Positions 50,201 through 59,963 of a stretch of DNA of 64,000 nt are shown piece after piece. The notes under the pieces are model-generated. The model did no database searches and was not told where the DNA came from. It was given only the letters and a program-made list of their open reading frames with translations. The translations under genes were made by a program, and so were the position numbers. Positions within the stretch are counted from its first letter, which is position 1. The number at the start of each line of letters is the position of its first letter. Location of the stretch: contig NZ_VOIQ01000016.1 of NCBI RefSeq assembly GCF_010470675.1, positions 1-64,000 on the forward strand, given 5' to 3'. This stretch comes from Desulfovibrio sp. JC010 (lineage in GTDB: Bacteria > Desulfobacterota > Desulfovibrionia > Desulfovibrionales > Desulfovibrionaceae).

Positions 50201-50692
50201 ATGGAACAGAATGATCTGGGTCTGATTGAAAAAATCGTTTACCTCAACCGAGTTGCTAAAGTTGTAAAGGGTGGTAGAAGGTTCTCCTTCAGTGCCCTGG
50301 TTGTGGTAGGTGACGGTAAAGGTCAGGTCGGTTTCGGACTTGGTAAGGCAAACGAGGTTCCGGAAGCTATCAGAAAAGCTTCTGAGAAAGCTCGCAAAGA
50401 AATGATCACCGTACCTCTTCTGGACGGTACTCTTCCTTACGAAGTTCTCGGCCGTTACGGTGCAGGACGCGTAATGCTCAAGCCCGCTTCCAAGGGTACC
50501 GGTATCATCGCCGGTGGTCCCGTGCGTGCGGTACTTGAAGTTGTAGGCGTACACGATATCCTTACCAAGGCTATCGGCACCAACAACCCGCATAACGTCC
50601 TTCGCGCGACTGTCGCCGGTCTCGCTTCTCTGCGCAGCGCAGAAGAAGTAGGCCAGCTTCGCGGGAAGAAAGTTGTGACTCCCAGAAAGTAG
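50201..50692 (+). CDS. rpsE: Ribosomal protein S5
   Basis: A 163-aa protein at the mRNA channel. It has [40 protein letters not shown] and [20 protein letters not shown]. The spectinomycin loop [10 protein letters not shown] is wild type. The ATG at 50201 was preferred because MEQND is the usual beginning and GGGA precedes it; an in-frame ATG 12 bases upstream has no ribosome site. Confidence 0.97.
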   Translation: MEQNDLGLIEKIVYLNRVAKVVKGGRRFSFSALVVVGDGKGQVGFGLGKANEVPEAIRKASEKARKEMITVPLLDGTLPYEVLGRYGAGRVMLKPASKGTGIIAGGPVRAVLEVVGVHDILTKAIGTNNPHNVLRATVAGLASLRSAEEVGQLRGKKVVTPRK

Positions 50693-50704
50693 GAGGACAT
50701 AGTT

Positions 50705-50878
50705 ATGCTTAAGGTAAAACTCGTTCGCAGCATGATCGGCTGCAATCCCAAACAGCGTGCCACTGTTAAGGCACTGGGACTGCGTAAGATCAGACAGGAA
50801 AAAAGCTTTGAAGATACTCCCGTTATCCGCGGGATGATCAAAAAAGTTGAGCACCTTGTGGAGGTAACTGAATCATGA
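50705..50878 (+). CDS. rpmD: Ribosomal protein L30
   Basis: A 57-aa protein read directly from the sequence: [40 protein letters not shown] and [17 protein letters not shown]. Ribosome site AGGAGGAC. Its stop overlaps the rplO ATG in an ATGA junction, so translation is coupled. Confidence 0.97.
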   Translation: MLKVKLVRSMIGCNPKQRATVKALGLRKIRQEKSFEDTPVIRGMIKKVEHLVEVTES

Positions 50879-51321
50879 GGCTGCACGAAATATATCCGTT
50901 CCAAGAGGAACGTAAGAATCGCAAGCGCGTAGGTCGCGGCGGCGGCTCCGGCTGGGGTGGAACCTCCGGCAAGGGTCACAAAGGTCAGAACGCCCGCTCC
51001 GGCGGCGGTGTTCCCGCCTGGTTTGAAGGTGGTCAGATGCCTCTGGCTCGTCGTCTGCCTAAGCGCGGTTTCAAGAATCCTTTCCGCGAAGAGTACGTAG
51101 CTCTCAACGTAGGTCAGATTCTTGGTGCCTTCGAAGGCAAAACTGAAATCTCCCTTGAGGACATGTACGAAAGAGGTCTTTGCAAAAAAGGTGCTCTCGT
51201 AAAAGTTCTCGGCATGGGCGAAGTAAGTGCTGCTGTTACCATCGAAGCACACCGCTTCAGCGCATCTGCGACTGAAAAGATCACAAAGGCAGGTGGTACT
51301 GCCAAAGCCCTGGAAGGATAA
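50875..51321 (+). CDS. rplO: Ribosomal protein L15
   Basis: A 148-aa protein. The Gly/Arg-rich N-terminal extension ([27 protein letters not shown]) threads into 23S rRNA. The remainder has [20 protein letters not shown]. It overlaps rpmD by 4 bases. Confidence 0.98.
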   Translation: MRLHEIYPFQEERKNRKRVGRGGGSGWGGTSGKGHKGQNARSGGGVPAWFEGGQMPLARRLPKRGFKNPFREEYVALNVGQILGAFEGKTEISLEDMYERGLCKKGALVKVLGMGEVSAAVTIEAHRFSASATEKITKAGGTAKALEG

Positions 51322-51324
51322 AAC

Positions 51325-52638
51325 GTGGCATTGTCTGGAGTTGATAATCTTTCCCGACTGCCGGAACTGAAGAAAAAGCTCCTTTGGACTTTTCTTCTTC
51401 TGGCTGTCTACCGGATCGGGATTCACATCCCGGTCCCGGGCGTAGACAGCGCAGCATTGGCCGATTTTTTTGAGAGTGTTTCCAACACTCTCTTCGGCCT
51501 TTTTGACATGTTCTCAGGCGGCGGGTTGCGTAACTTGTCCATATTCGCGTTGGGTATTATGCCCTACATCTCCGCGTCTATTATCGTTCAACTTCTAGGT
51601 GTGGTTAGTCCCACCATTAAGCGACTTCAGGAAGAAGGGGCTCAGGGACGCAAGAAGATTACGCAGTACACCAGATACGGCACTGTACTGATTACTTTGG
51701 TTCAGGGTTTCGGTATCGCAGTTGGTCTTGAATCCATGACCAGCCCCACCGGAGCACCCGTAGTACTGCATGCAGGATGGGCCTTTAGAGGAATCACTAT
51801 CCTGACTCTGACAGCAGGTACTGTTTTCCTGATGTGGCTCGGTGAACAAATGACCGAGAAAGGCATTGGTAACGGTATCTCCATGATCATTTTTGCCGGT
51901 ATTGTTGCAGGTCTTCCGTCTGCAATTTTCAATACCTTCAGGCTGATGCAGGCCGGAGAGATCACTCTCTTTCTGCTTCTGTTTGTTATGGCATTCATGG
52001 TCGCCATTCTCGCTTTTATCGTTTATATGGAGCGCGGACAGCGCAGGATTCCAATTCATTATGCCAAGCGCATGATGGGACGCAAAATGATGGGCGGCCA
52101 GACCACACATCTGCCGCTGCGAATCAACACCGCCGGTGTTATTCCCCCCATTTTTGCTTCCAGTATATTGATGTTTCCCGCAACCTTGGCGAATTTCTTC
52201 CCCGGAAATGAAATTCTGTCACAGGTTTCAGTGCACTTCTCTCCGTCTTCCGTAGTATATAACGTAGTATACATCGCCCTGATTATCTTTTTCTGCTATT
52301 TCTACACAGCGATCATGTTTGATCCCAAAGGAATTTCAGAAAATATTCAGAAGCAGGGCGGTTTTATCCCCGGTATTCGTCCCGGTACCAGAACCCGTGA
52401 ATATATTGACCGCGTTCTGACCAGGATCACCCTCTGGGGTTCTCTGTACGTAGCTGCTATCTGCGTACTGCCTATGATTCTGATTGCACAGCTCAACGTA
52501 CCTTTCTACTTCGGTGGAACCGCACTGCTCATCGTAGTCGGTGTGGCCATGGACTTTATGGGCAAGATCGAATCCTACATGATCTCTCGTCAGTACGAGG
52601 GGCTCATGGGTAAGGGCAGCAAGATCAAGGGCAGGTAG
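51325..52638 (+). CDS. secY: Preprotein translocase subunit SecY
   Basis: A 437-aa ten-helix channel subunit. It has [37 protein letters not shown], the cytoplasmic loop [18 protein letters not shown] and the ribosome/SecA-binding [13 protein letters not shown]. The GTG start follows GGAAGGA. adk, which often follows secY, is missing; map comes directly after. Confidence 0.98.
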   Translation: MALSGVDNLSRLPELKKKLLWTFLLLAVYRIGIHIPVPGVDSAALADFFESVSNTLFGLFDMFSGGGLRNLSIFALGIMPYISASIIVQLLGVVSPTIKRLQEEGAQGRKKITQYTRYGTVLITLVQGFGIAVGLESMTSPTGAPVVLHAGWAFRGITILTLTAGTVFLMWLGEQMTEKGIGNGISMIIFAGIVAGLPSAIFNTFRLMQAGEITLFLLLFVMAFMVAILAFIVYMERGQRRIPIHYAKRMMGRKMMGGQTTHLPLRINTAGVIPPIFASSILMFPATLANFFPGNEILSQVSVHFSPSSVVYNVVYIALIIFFCYFYTAIMFDPKGISENIQKQGGFIPGIRPGTRTREYIDRVLTRITLWGSLYVAAICVLPMILIAQLNVPFYFGGTALLIVVGVAMDFMGKIESYMISRQYEGLMGKGSKIKGR

Positions 52639-52643
52639 GCGCG

Positions 52644-53411
52644 TTGAAAAAGTACAGAGGTATCTACCTCAAGAATGACAAGGAGATTGGCCTCATGCGT
52701 GAGGCCAATCGTCTTGTTTCTACCATTCTGGATATGCTGGGCGAAGCCATCAAGCCGGGTATCACCACCATGAGCCTTGAAGAAATCGCCTGCAAAGCCT
52801 GCGAAGGTTACGGCGTGAAGCCGGCTTTCAAAGGTTACCACGGGTTCCCTTTTGCCCTTTGCTGCTCCGTGAACGAGGAAATTGTTCACGGATTTCCTTC
52901 TGAGAAGAGGGTTCTTGAAGAAGGGGATATCGTCAGCATTGACATGGGAGTCATTTATCAGGGATTTTACGGGGATTCTGCCCGTACCTACCCTGTTGGC
53001 AATATTGCCGAAGGCACCCGTAAGCTTCTCGATGTCACCCGCGAATCTCTTATGCGCGGCATCGATAAAGCCTTGCCTGGCAACAGTCTTTATGATATTT
53101 CCCGGGCGGTTCAGGAACATGCAGAAGGAGCCGGATACGGAGTTGTGCGTCGATTTGTGGGGCACGGCATCGGACGCAACCTTCATGAAAAGCCTGAAGT
53201 CCCTAATTTTGTACCATCAGGTCTTCCCGGTGTGCAGCTCAGAACGGGAATGGTCATCGCCATCGAGCCGATGGTGACCGAAGGTTCACATGATATCGAA
53301 ATTCTCGACGATAAGTGGACTGCTGTGACCAAGGACAGGAAGCTGTCCGCCCATTTCGAGCACACCATTGCCATTACTGCAGACGGGCCTCAAATATTAA
53401 GCCTGTCCTAA
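52644..53411 (+). CDS. map: Methionine aminopeptidase type I
   Basis: A 255-aa metalloprotease that removes N-terminal Met. Metal ligands are in DIVSIDMGV, YGDSARTYPVG, the His of RFVGHGIG, the Glu of IEPMVTEG and the Glu of FEHTIAIT. The substrate-site CCSVNEEIVHG is present. It starts with TTG 5 bases after secY. Confidence 0.97.
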   Translation: MKKYRGIYLKNDKEIGLMREANRLVSTILDMLGEAIKPGITTMSLEEIACKACEGYGVKPAFKGYHGFPFALCCSVNEEIVHGFPSEKRVLEEGDIVSIDMGVIYQGFYGDSARTYPVGNIAEGTRKLLDVTRESLMRGIDKALPGNSLYDISRAVQEHAEGAGYGVVRRFVGHGIGRNLHEKPEVPNFVPSGLPGVQLRTGMVIAIEPMVTEGSHDIEILDDKWTAVTKDRKLSAHFEHTIAITADGPQILSLS

Positions 53412-53439
53412 TTTATTTTTTTTAGGTAGTCTCTAGGGG

Positions 53440-53468
53440 TTGATTTTTTCAAAATCCTCTTGTAGATT
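53440..53468 (+). promoter_or_regulatory. Sigma-70-type promoter of the alpha operon
   Basis: TTGATT (53440-53445) and TAGATT (53463-53468) are separated by 17 bp. It would drive rpmJ-rpsM-rpsK-rpsD-rpoA-rplQ with a leader of about 130 bases. Confidence 0.6.
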
Positions 53469-53474
53469 GCACGT

Positions 53475-53602
53475 CTTGAATTTCGCGGCAACGAAAGACT
53501 GGCATGGTACAGTTTTCCACTTGTGGAAGGCTGAGGCATAAGGCCACAATCGGCTAGCTCCCGATTGTTGAAACTGTTTAACTGCATTATTTGGAGACGG
53601 TC
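53475..53602 (+). other. Structured leader ahead of rpmJ
   Basis: The leader contains hairpins TTCCAC-TTG-TGGAA (about 53513-53529) and CAATCGG-CTAGCTC-CCGATTG (53548-53568). Its place matches the S4-controlled alpha-operon leader of other bacteria, but I could not align it to the known pseudoknot, so autoregulation is inference. Confidence 0.4.
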
Positions 53603-53716
53603 ATGAAAGTAAGACCATCTGTTAAGAAGATTTGTCCCAAATGCAAAGTAATCAGACGCAAGGGTGTTCTGAGGGTTATTTGTGACAACCCCAGACACAA
53701 ACAGCGTCAAGGATAG
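53603..53716 (+). CDS. rpmJ: Ribosomal protein L36
   Basis: A 37-aa zinc protein read directly: [37 protein letters not shown]. Ligands Cys-x2-Cys, Cys and His are complete (zinc-binding form). Ribosome site TTGGAGAC. First gene of the alpha operon. Confidence 0.97.
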   Translation: MKVRPSVKKICPKCKVIRRKGVLRVICDNPRHKQRQG

Positions 53717-53728
53717 AGAGGTATAACT

Positions 53729-54100
53729 GTGGCTCGTATCGCTGGAGTAGACCTTCCGAAAAATAAGCGTTTGGATATTGCACTGACTTACATCTACGGA
53801 GTAGGTCGGACTACCGCTCTCAAGATTCTTGATACTGTTGGTATCGACTGGACACTCAAAACTGATGACCTCAGTGGCGAGCAGGTCAACACCATCCGTA
53901 AGGAACTTGAAGATAATCATAAAGTTGAAGGTGACCTTCGCCGTGATCAGATCGCAGACATTAAGCGCCTGATGGATATCGGATGTTACCGTGGACTGCG
54001 TCACCGCCGCGGACTGCCCGTGCGTGGTCAGAGCTCCAAGACCAACGCGAGAACTCGTAAAGGTCCCCGTCGCTCTGTAATGAGCAGAAAGAAGAAATAA
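53729..54100 (+). CDS. rpsM: Ribosomal protein S13
   Basis: A 123-aa small-subunit head protein that contacts P-site tRNA. It has [40 protein letters not shown] and the basic tail [17 protein letters not shown]. The GTG start follows AGAGAGGT. Confidence 0.98.
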   Translation: MARIAGVDLPKNKRLDIALTYIYGVGRTTALKILDTVGIDWTLKTDDLSGEQVNTIRKELEDNHKVEGDLRRDQIADIKRLMDIGCYRGLRHRRGLPVRGQSSKTNARTRKGPRRSVMSRKKK

Positions 54101-54172
54101 TTCAATCCGCAGTTTTCAGACCATGTAACGGTCTTCGTGCTGCTGATATAAATTCATTCTGGAGAGAATGGT

Positions 54173-54562
54173 ATGGCTAGACCTCGCCGTTCCGGCAAGA
54201 AAAAAGAGAAGAAGAATGTTCCCGTGGGCATCGCTCACGTAAAAGCAACATTCAACAATACCATCATTACCTTCACTGACCTGAAAGGTAACGTGATCAG
54301 CTGGGCTACTTCCGGTGCTTCCGGATTCAAGGGTTCCAGAAAATCAACTCCTTTTGCTGCACAGGTAGCTGCTGAAACCGCAGCCCGTAAAGCTCAGGAC
54401 CAGGGTATGCGTACCGTTGGTATTTTCGTCAAAGGCCCCGGCTCCGGTCGTGAAGCAGCTATGCGCGCCATCGGTAACGTCGGTATGAAGGTTAACTTCA
54501 TTCGCGATATAACACCCATCCCGCACAACGGCTGTCGTCCGCCGAAACGTCGCAGGGTCTAA
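54173..54562 (+). CDS. rpsK: Ribosomal protein S11
   Basis: A 129-aa platform protein. It has [40 protein letters not shown] and [18 protein letters not shown]. It follows rpsM by 72 bases with no obvious signal between. Confidence 0.98.
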   Translation: MARPRRSGKKKEKKNVPVGIAHVKATFNNTIITFTDLKGNVISWATSGASGFKGSRKSTPFAAQVAAETAARKAQDQGMRTVGIFVKGPGSGREAAMRAIGNVGMKVNFIRDITPIPHNGCRPPKRRRV

Positions 54563-54581
54563 TTTCGAAGGAGTAATAACC

Positions 54582-55208
54582 TTGGCCAGATATACAAAAG
54601 CAAAGTGCAGACTGTGCCGCCGTGAAGGTGAAAAACTTTTCATCAAAGGCGACCGCTGCTTTACTGATAAGTGCTCTTATGAGCGTCGTCCTTATGCTCC
54701 CGGTATTGCCGGTCGCATGAGAAAGAAAATGAGTGACTACGCAATTCAGCTTCGCGAGAAGCAGAAAGTACGCCGCATGTACGGTGTGCTCGAAGGTCAG
54801 TTCCGCACCTACTTCAAGCGTGCGGATGCCATGAAAGGCGTAACAGGTGCAAACCTGCTCATGCTTCTTGAAACCCGCCTTGACAACGCTGTTTACCGTC
54901 TTGGTTTTGCCAACTCCCGCGCGCAGGCTCGCCAGCTCGTGAAACACGGCATCTTCACCAAAAACGGAAGACGTGTTAATGTTCCTTCCATGCATGTTAA
55001 GCCCGGTGATGTTATCGAGGTTCGTGAAGAATCCCGTAAGATTCCCGTGATTGCAGAAGCACAGGAAGTGATTGCCCGTCGCGGCTGCCCCGAGTGGCTC
55101 GAAGCTGACGGAGCAAAGTTCAAAGGTGAAGTTAAAGCGATGCCGACTAGGGAAGATATCCAGTTCCCTATCAACGAACAGCTGATTGTCGAGCTGTACT
55201 CCAAATAA
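54582..55208 (+). CDS. rpsD: Ribosomal protein S4, zinc-binding type
   Basis: A 208-aa primary assembly protein. It has an N-terminal Cys set (CRLCRREG and [15 protein letters not shown]) of the zinc form and the S4 RNA-binding motif [23 protein letters not shown] start with AAGGAG upstream. Known in other bacteria as repressor of its own operon. Confidence 0.98.
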   Translation: MARYTKAKCRLCRREGEKLFIKGDRCFTDKCSYERRPYAPGIAGRMRKKMSDYAIQLREKQKVRRMYGVLEGQFRTYFKRADAMKGVTGANLLMLLETRLDNAVYRLGFANSRAQARQLVKHGIFTKNGRRVNVPSMHVKPGDVIEVREESRKIPVIAEAQEVIARRGCPEWLEADGAKFKGEVKAMPTREDIQFPINEQLIVELYSK

Positions 55209-55221
55209 GAAGGATTAGTGC

Positions 55222-56262
55222 ATGCTTATTCAAGACGGTGACAAACTCATCAACACCCGCAACTGGGCCGAGCTGGTTAAGCCGGAACAGCTTGTGCGTG
55301 ACCCCAAGTCTAACGAGCTTTATGGAAAGTTCATTTGTGAACCCCTTGAGCGCGGATTTGGAACAACCATCGGTAACTCTCTTAGAAGAGTACTGCTTTC
55401 CTCAATGCAGGGAGCAGCCGCGGTTGCTGTAAAGATCGAAGGAGTTCAGCACGAATTCACCACTATCGAAGGTGTGATGGAAGATGTGACTGAGATTGTT
55501 CTGAACATCAAGCAGATCAGATTCGCAATGACTACAGATGAACCCCAGTTTCTTACCCTCCGGGTAAACAAGCAGGGCGTCGTCACCGCAGCTGATATTC
55601 AGGAAAACCAGAACGTCAAAGTCCTCAATCCTGAGCAGATTATTGCGACTCTGTCCGAAAAAATGGATATGGAGATGACTTTCGAGATCCGCATGGGCAA
55701 GGGCTATGTTCCTGCTGATATGCACGAAGGTCTTGTCAACGAAATCGGTCACATTGTAGTCGACTCCAGCTTTTCTCCCATCCGTAAGGTTGCTTACAGT
55801 GTGGAGCAGGCTCGTGTCGGTCAGATGACTAACTATGACAAGCTCATTCTCGAAGTTTTCACCGATGGTTCCGTTACCCCTGAGGATGCAATTGCCTACA
55901 GTGCAAAGATTCTCAAGGATCAGCTCTCCGTATTCATCAACTTCGATGAAATGGGATCCGAGCAGGAAGAGTCCAAAGAAAGCGACCTCGATCTCAACCC
56001 GAATCTGTTCAAGAGTATCGACGAACTCGAACTGTCAGTTCGCGCTACCAACTGCCTCAAGGCTGCCAACATTCGCATTGTTGGTGAACTTGTACAGCGC
56101 ACTGAACAGACCATGCTTAAAACTAAGAACTTCGGACGTAAGTCTCTCGACGAAATCCGCCGCGTTCTTGACAGCATGGAACTCAAGTTCGGTATGGTCC
56201 TCGAGGATTTCGATAAAAAGCATCAGGAATGGCTGAAGAGGAAAGAGAAAAATGAGGCATAA
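55222..56262 (+). CDS. rpoA: DNA-directed RNA polymerase subunit alpha
   Basis: A 346-aa assembly subunit. The N-terminal domain has [20 protein letters not shown] for dimerisation. The C-terminal domain has [20 protein letters not shown] and [20 protein letters not shown], which binds UP elements and activators. It overlaps rplQ by 11 bases. Confidence 0.99.
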   Translation: MLIQDGDKLINTRNWAELVKPEQLVRDPKSNELYGKFICEPLERGFGTTIGNSLRRVLLSSMQGAAAVAVKIEGVQHEFTTIEGVMEDVTEIVLNIKQIRFAMTTDEPQFLTLRVNKQGVVTAADIQENQNVKVLNPEQIIATLSEKMDMEMTFEIRMGKGYVPADMHEGLVNEIGHIVVDSSFSPIRKVAYSVEQARVGQMTNYDKLILEVFTDGSVTPEDAIAYSAKILKDQLSVFINFDEMGSEQEESKESDLDLNPNLFKSIDELELSVRATNCLKAANIRIVGELVQRTEQTMLKTKNFGRKSLDEIRRVLDSMELKFGMVLEDFDKKHQEWLKRKEKNEA

Positions 56263-56677
56263 AAAGTCCGGAAGAAAGTTCAACAGGAGCAATTCCCACA
56301 GGAAAGCCATGCTGAGAAACATGGTTCGCTCCCTGCTGACCTATGAACATATCCGTACCACTGAGCCTAAGGCAAAGGAACTCAGAAGCAGCTGTGAAAA
56401 GCTGATCACCCTTGCCCTTCGCAACGACCTCCACTCCAGACGTCTTGCTTACAAGACTCTTGAGAACCACGGTCTTGTTAAGAAGCTCTTCGATGAAATC
56501 GGACCCCGCTACGAAGGCGGCGGTGGTGGTTACACCCGTATCATCAAGCTCGCTGAACCCCGTAAGGGTGACTGCGCTCCCATGTGCATCATCGAGCTGA
56601 CCAAACGCGCTGACGCTTCTGCTGAAGAAGCTGCAGCACCTGCTGAAGCTCCCGCTGAGGAAGCTCAGGAAGCATAA
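56252..56677 (+). CDS. rplQ: Ribosomal protein L17
   Basis: A 141-aa protein at the tunnel exit. It has [38 protein letters not shown] and [20 protein letters not shown]. The last 20 residues form an Ala/Glu/Pro-rich tail, an extension not found in the minimal E. coli protein. Confidence 0.98.
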   Translation: MRHKKSGRKFNRSNSHRKAMLRNMVRSLLTYEHIRTTEPKAKELRSSCEKLITLALRNDLHSRRLAYKTLENHGLVKKLFDEIGPRYEGGGGGYTRIIKLAEPRKGDCAPMCIIELTKRADASAEEAAAPAEAPAEEAQEA

Positions 56678-56691
56678 ATCAATGCTTATCC

Positions 56692-56727
56692 AAAAGGGGC
56701 GGAAATTTTCCGTCCCTTTTTTTTATA
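56692..56727 (+). terminator. Rho-independent terminator of the alpha operon
   Basis: AAAGGGGCGGA pairs with TCCGTCCCTTT with one G-U wobble, followed by TTTTTTT. It ends the ribosomal block. Confidence 0.88.
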
Positions 56728-56761
56728 ACTACATATAGATATTTTCGATACGAGAGATTAC

Positions 56762-57655
56762 ATGGATTTACGTCGACTCGAAGCGTTCTGCAAAGTTTAC
56801 GAACTCAAAAGTTTTTCCAAAGCAGGTAAAGAGCTTTTCCTTTCCCAGCCCACTATTAGTGCTCATATTTCCACTTTAGAAGAAGAGCTGGGTGTTCATC
56901 TTTTCGACCGTCTGGGCCGTTCCATCATGGCCACGCAGGCCGGAGAGGTGCTTTACCGCAATGCCAAGGATATTTATAACCTGATCGGTAAAGCTCACAA
57001 CGAAATCAATATCCTGCGCGACAAGGTTGTCGGCGATCTTGAAATAGGCGGCAGCACCATTCCTTCCCATTACCTGCTGCCTGATCTGCTCTACAATTAC
57101 TGCAAAAAATATCCTGATGTCAGCGTGCACTTATCGGTAGGTGATACCACTGAAATCCTTGAAAAGGTTCGCTCCGGTGAGCTTATTCTCGGTGTGGTAG
57201 GTGCAACAGTTGATGTTCCCAATATCGAATTCGTGCCTATCATGCGTGATGAGCTTGTAATCGTAGCTCCGCCGGTGCTGGTGCGTAACTATGACGGTAT
57301 TGACGACATCCAGCATCTGGCCGAGCTGCCATGGGTTATGCGTGAAGGCGGGTCCGGTACCCGCAAGGCCCTTGAAGCCGGTCTTTCCGAAATGGGTACC
57401 AGTGTGCGTGAACTGAATGTCACCGTCTGGGTTGAGTCCACTCAGGCTGTGGTTCAGTGCGTAAAAGCAGGGCTGGGAGTCAGCGTAACATCAAGGCTCG
57501 CAGCACAGTCACTTATCGATTCCGGTGAGCTTGTCCATATCAAGGACCTGCCCTTGAATCTCGAAAGAAGTTTCTATCTCGCGCATCTGCAGGGCCGTGA
57601 ATTCTTCCCCGCCGTGCGCTATTTTATTGACCACGTTAAGCAATTAGCTGGATAG
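56762..57655 (+). CDS. LysR-family transcriptional regulator
   Basis: A 297-aa regulator. The winged-helix DNA-binding domain (residues about 1-60) reads MDLRRLEAFCKVYELKSFSK, LSQPTISAHISTLEEELGVH and LFDRLGR. The periplasmic-binding-like sensor domain follows (IGGSTIPSHYLLPDLL, LILGVVGATVD, VQCVKAGLGVSVTSRLA). It resembles CysL/YeiE-like regulators, and a selenium- or sulfur-related role is possible, but no target can be read here because it stands alone between rplQ and the mqn genes. Confidence 0.9.
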   Translation: MDLRRLEAFCKVYELKSFSKAGKELFLSQPTISAHISTLEEELGVHLFDRLGRSIMATQAGEVLYRNAKDIYNLIGKAHNEINILRDKVVGDLEIGGSTIPSHYLLPDLLYNYCKKYPDVSVHLSVGDTTEILEKVRSGELILGVVGATVDVPNIEFVPIMRDELVIVAPPVLVRNYDGIDDIQHLAELPWVMREGGSGTRKALEAGLSEMGTSVRELNVTVWVESTQAVVQCVKAGLGVSVTSRLAAQSLIDSGELVHIKDLPLNLERSFYLAHLQGREFFPAVRYFIDHVKQLAG

Positions 57656-57742
57656 CCTTCGGCGACCCTGCCGGGGGCCTTAAACCCTTTTGGGAAAAGG
57701 GTTTAAGAATCCCAAAAATTTTCAGTAAGCTTCGCATGTAGC
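57654..57742. repeat. Dispersed intergenic repeat, copy 4
   Basis: GCCTTCGGCGACCCTGCCGG, then the palindrome TTAAACCCTTTTGGGAAAAG with GGTTTAA, AAGAATCCCAAAAATTTT and AAGCTTCGCA. It starts within the stop codon of the LysR gene and matches copy 5 at 59755 over most of its length. Confidence 0.82.
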
Positions 57743-57764
57743 TTATTGAAGCGTCTTTCATAAA

Positions 57765-57799
57765 AAAGGCCGTAATATCTTTGTGATATTACGGCCTTT
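57765..57799. terminator. Bidirectional terminator between the LysR gene and mqnA
   Basis: A perfect 15-bp stem AAAGGCCGTAATATC (57765-57779) pairs with 57785-57799 around TTTGT. A-runs and T-runs flank both sides, so it can serve both convergent genes. Confidence 0.82.
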
Positions 57800-57822
57800 G
57801 CTGTTATTAAATTTATTAAAAT

Positions 57823-58647
57823 TTAAATATCTATAAACTCTAATTCAGGAATATGATTTATCTCTCCGGTTTTCAGCAGATATTTTGCAAAAACTTTCAA
57901 GCCTTCAATCTCTGTTTTGCCGAGATCGTAGACCAAGCCGTCATAGTATGAACGGCTTTCTTCCAGATTGAGCATGGTCTTGTCTGCGGTCATTTCGCAG
58001 ATTTTATCGATGTTGGCCTGTCCCCATTCCTTGGCGCGGATCAGATCGCGGATAGCCTGTTTTACGTCTTCACGCTGGGCAGCATCTCGGCGCACGGTCC
58101 AGATGCCGAAAATGAATGGCAGCCCGGTCCAGCGGATCCACTCTTCGCCCAAATCGAAGATGTAGGGGTAGTCTGCGTGCTTGCGCAGGTTCAGGGCTTC
58201 ATCGCCGATGCAGAGGATTGCATCAGGCTGTTCGCCGGCTTCGAGTCTTTCGGTGGCGTTACCGGTCTCGTAAGTGGCATTCAGCGGGATGTATTCGCTG
58301 AGCAGGACCTTGAGCAGGGCAGCGGAGGTATGTGTCTGGGCACTGACTAAAACTTTGCAGCCTTTTAGCTGTTCCAGCGGCTTGCGGCTGATCATGATTA
58401 CCGACTGCACAGGGCCGCGGCTGCCGATGGCCAGATCGGGCAGCAGGAGGTACTGCTCAGAGTGGCGCAGGTATTCGATACTGGAGTTTGATGCGATATG
58501 CATCAAGCCTTCAGACATCATTTTGTTCAGCTGCGCGGGCGGTCCGTATACGAACTCGAAATTGTTTTCGATCAGTCCGGCTTCCAGCGGATAGTAAATG
58601 GGCAGGACATTCAGGTAGGAGATACGTCCTACTTTGACATTATCCAT
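57823..58647 (-). CDS. mqnA: Chorismate dehydratase MqnA (futalosine pathway)
   Basis: A 274-aa enzyme that dehydrates chorismate to 3-enolpyruvylbenzoate, the entry step of the futalosine route to menaquinone. It has the family opening VGRISYLNVLPIYYPLEAG and SNSSIEYLRH, and the LLPDLAIGSRGPVQSVIMIS segment. The fold is like a periplasmic-binding protein but without a signal peptide, so it acts in the cytoplasm. The ATG at 58647 was chosen for GGAG 8 bases upstream; it overlaps the end of mqnC by 8 bases. Confidence 0.94.
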   Translation of the reverse strand: MDNVKVGRISYLNVLPIYYPLEAGLIENNFEFVYGPPAQLNKMMSEGLMHIASNSSIEYLRHSEQYLLLPDLAIGSRGPVQSVIMISRKPLEQLKGCKVLVSAQTHTSAALLKVLLSEYIPLNATYETGNATERLEAGEQPDAILCIGDEALNLRKHADYPYIFDLGEEWIRWTGLPFIFGIWTVRRDAAQREDVKQAIRDLIRAKEWGQANIDKICEMTADKTMLNLEESRSYYDGLVYDLGKTEIEGLKVFAKYLLKTGEINHIPELEFIDI

Positions 58648-59740
58648 CAGCGTTCTCCGCGAGAGTGTAGTCCATGAGTCGCTGCTTGGGAACAAATCCG
58701 GCTTTCTCGATAAGGTTATGGATTTCAGCCTCGGAAAGTCTGAAGCTCACCCCGGCTGCCTTGACCACGTTTTCCTCAATCATGGTGGAGCCGAAATCGT
58801 TACCGCCGTAAAAAAGGGCCAGCTGAGAAATTTTTGGCCCCATGGTCACCCATGAAACCTGCACGTTATCGAAGTTGTCGAGCACAATGCGGGAGACTGC
58901 CAGCATGCGCAGATATTCCACGCTGGTCATTTTGCGGGCATCGGGAATATTGGTGTTGTCCGGCTGAAAGGTCCACGGGATGAAGGCGGTAAAGCCTCCG
59001 GTGCGGTCCTGAACCTCGCGCAGGGCGAAAAGATGCCTGATGCGGTCGATGGGCTGCTCCTCGTGACCGAACATCATGGTCGCTGTGGTGCGTAGTCCCA
59101 GATTATGGGCTGTTTCCATGACTTCCAGCCATTTGGCGGTGTTGCATTTTTTCGGTGCGATATGGCTGCGCACTTCATCCACCAGAATTTCAGCACCGCC
59201 ACCGGGAATGGAAGCCAGCCCGGCTGCAATCAAACGCTCCAATACTTCTTTGATGGAGATGTTATTCAATTCGCTCCAGTAAACCACTTCCGGCGGGGAG
59301 AAAGCGTGGATGTGGACTGCCGGGTAGTTTGCTTTAATGAAGCGGAGCATGTCTTCATAGAAATCGAGTGTCAGGTCCGGGTGGTGTCCACCCTGCATGA
59401 GAATCTGGGTGCCGCCCAGATCTATGGTTTCCTGAATCTTCCGGCCCAGTTCTTCACGGCTGATCACGAATCCGCCGTCTTTTCCGGGTGCGACATAGAA
59501 TGCGCAGAAACGGCAGCCGCAATCACAGATGTTTGAATAGTTGATATTGCGGTCAATTACGTAAGTAACATTCGGCTCAGGATGCTTTTTCATCCGAATG
59601 GAATGAGCCAGACTTCCAAGATCAAAAAGATCAGCCTTTTCCATCAAGGTCATGGCTTCATCAAAATTAATGCGTTCCCCGGCCATTACTTTTTCGCCGA
59701 TCTTGAGAACTTCAGCAGGACTTTGTGTAAGATTTGTCAT
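58640..59740 (-). CDS. mqnC: Cyclic dehypoxanthine futalosine synthase MqnC (radical SAM)
   Basis: A 366-aa radical SAM enzyme that cyclises dehypoxanthine futalosine. The cluster motif is CDCGCRFC (Cys-x3-Cys-x2-Cys), after DRNINYSNI. Further motifs are GGTQILMQGGHHPDL and SIPGGGAEILVDEVR. The ATG at 59740 follows AAGGT; a longer in-frame start would run 24 codons into the dispersed repeat at 59755 and is rejected. It is coupled to mqnA by an 8-base overlap. Confidence 0.95.
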   Translation of the reverse strand: MTNLTQSPAEVLKIGEKVMAGERINFDEAMTLMEKADLFDLGSLAHSIRMKKHPEPNVTYVIDRNINYSNICDCGCRFCAFYVAPGKDGGFVISREELGRKIQETIDLGGTQILMQGGHHPDLTLDFYEDMLRFIKANYPAVHIHAFSPPEVVYWSELNNISIKEVLERLIAAGLASIPGGGAEILVDEVRSHIAPKKCNTAKWLEVMETAHNLGLRTTATMMFGHEEQPIDRIRHLFALREVQDRTGGFTAFIPWTFQPDNTNIPDARKMTSVEYLRMLAVSRIVLDNFDNVQVSWVTMGPKISQLALFYGGNDFGSTMIEENVVKAAGVSFRLSEAEIHNLIEKAGFVPKQRLMDYTLAENADG

Positions 59741-59754
59741 GTTGTACCTTTTTT

Positions 59755-59834
59755 GCCTTCGGCGACCCTCCGGGGGCTTAAACCCTTTTCCAAAAGGGTT
59801 TAAGAATCCCAAAACGTTTTAATAAGGCTTCGCC
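59755..59834. repeat. Dispersed intergenic repeat, copy 5
   Basis: GCCTTCGGCGACCCTCCGGG, then the palindrome TTAAACCCTTTTCCAAAAGG, then AAGAATCCCAAAACGTTTTA and AAGGCTTCGCC. It is the most complete compact copy and lies between mqnE and mqnC. Confidence 0.85.
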
Positions 59835-59870
59835 AACTTTGTATTAAAAATTTGTCTTAACGATCTATAT

Positions 59871-59960
59871 GCGAAGCAAATTAAAAGGTTTTGAAGGGGA
59901 TGTGGTCTGGGGAAGGGGAAACTTTTGCAAAAGTTTCCCCTTCCCCAGCCGCCGGAGGCA
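59871..59960. repeat. Second repeat module with G/C-rich palindrome, between mqnE and mqnC
   Basis: The first 45 bases match 15546-15590 at 40 positions. They are followed by an inverted repeat of GGGGAAACTTTTG and CAAAAGTTTCCCC (about 59915-59941) and by AGCCGCCGGAGGCAT, the same end sequence as copy 1 of the first family at 13031-13044. Confidence 0.78.
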
Positions 59961-59963
59961 TTC

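Noticed and set aside
59741-59812. A 24-residue N-terminal extension of MqnC
   Set aside because: Those codons fall inside the dispersed repeat, while the ATG at 59740 has a ribosome site and the normal family start.
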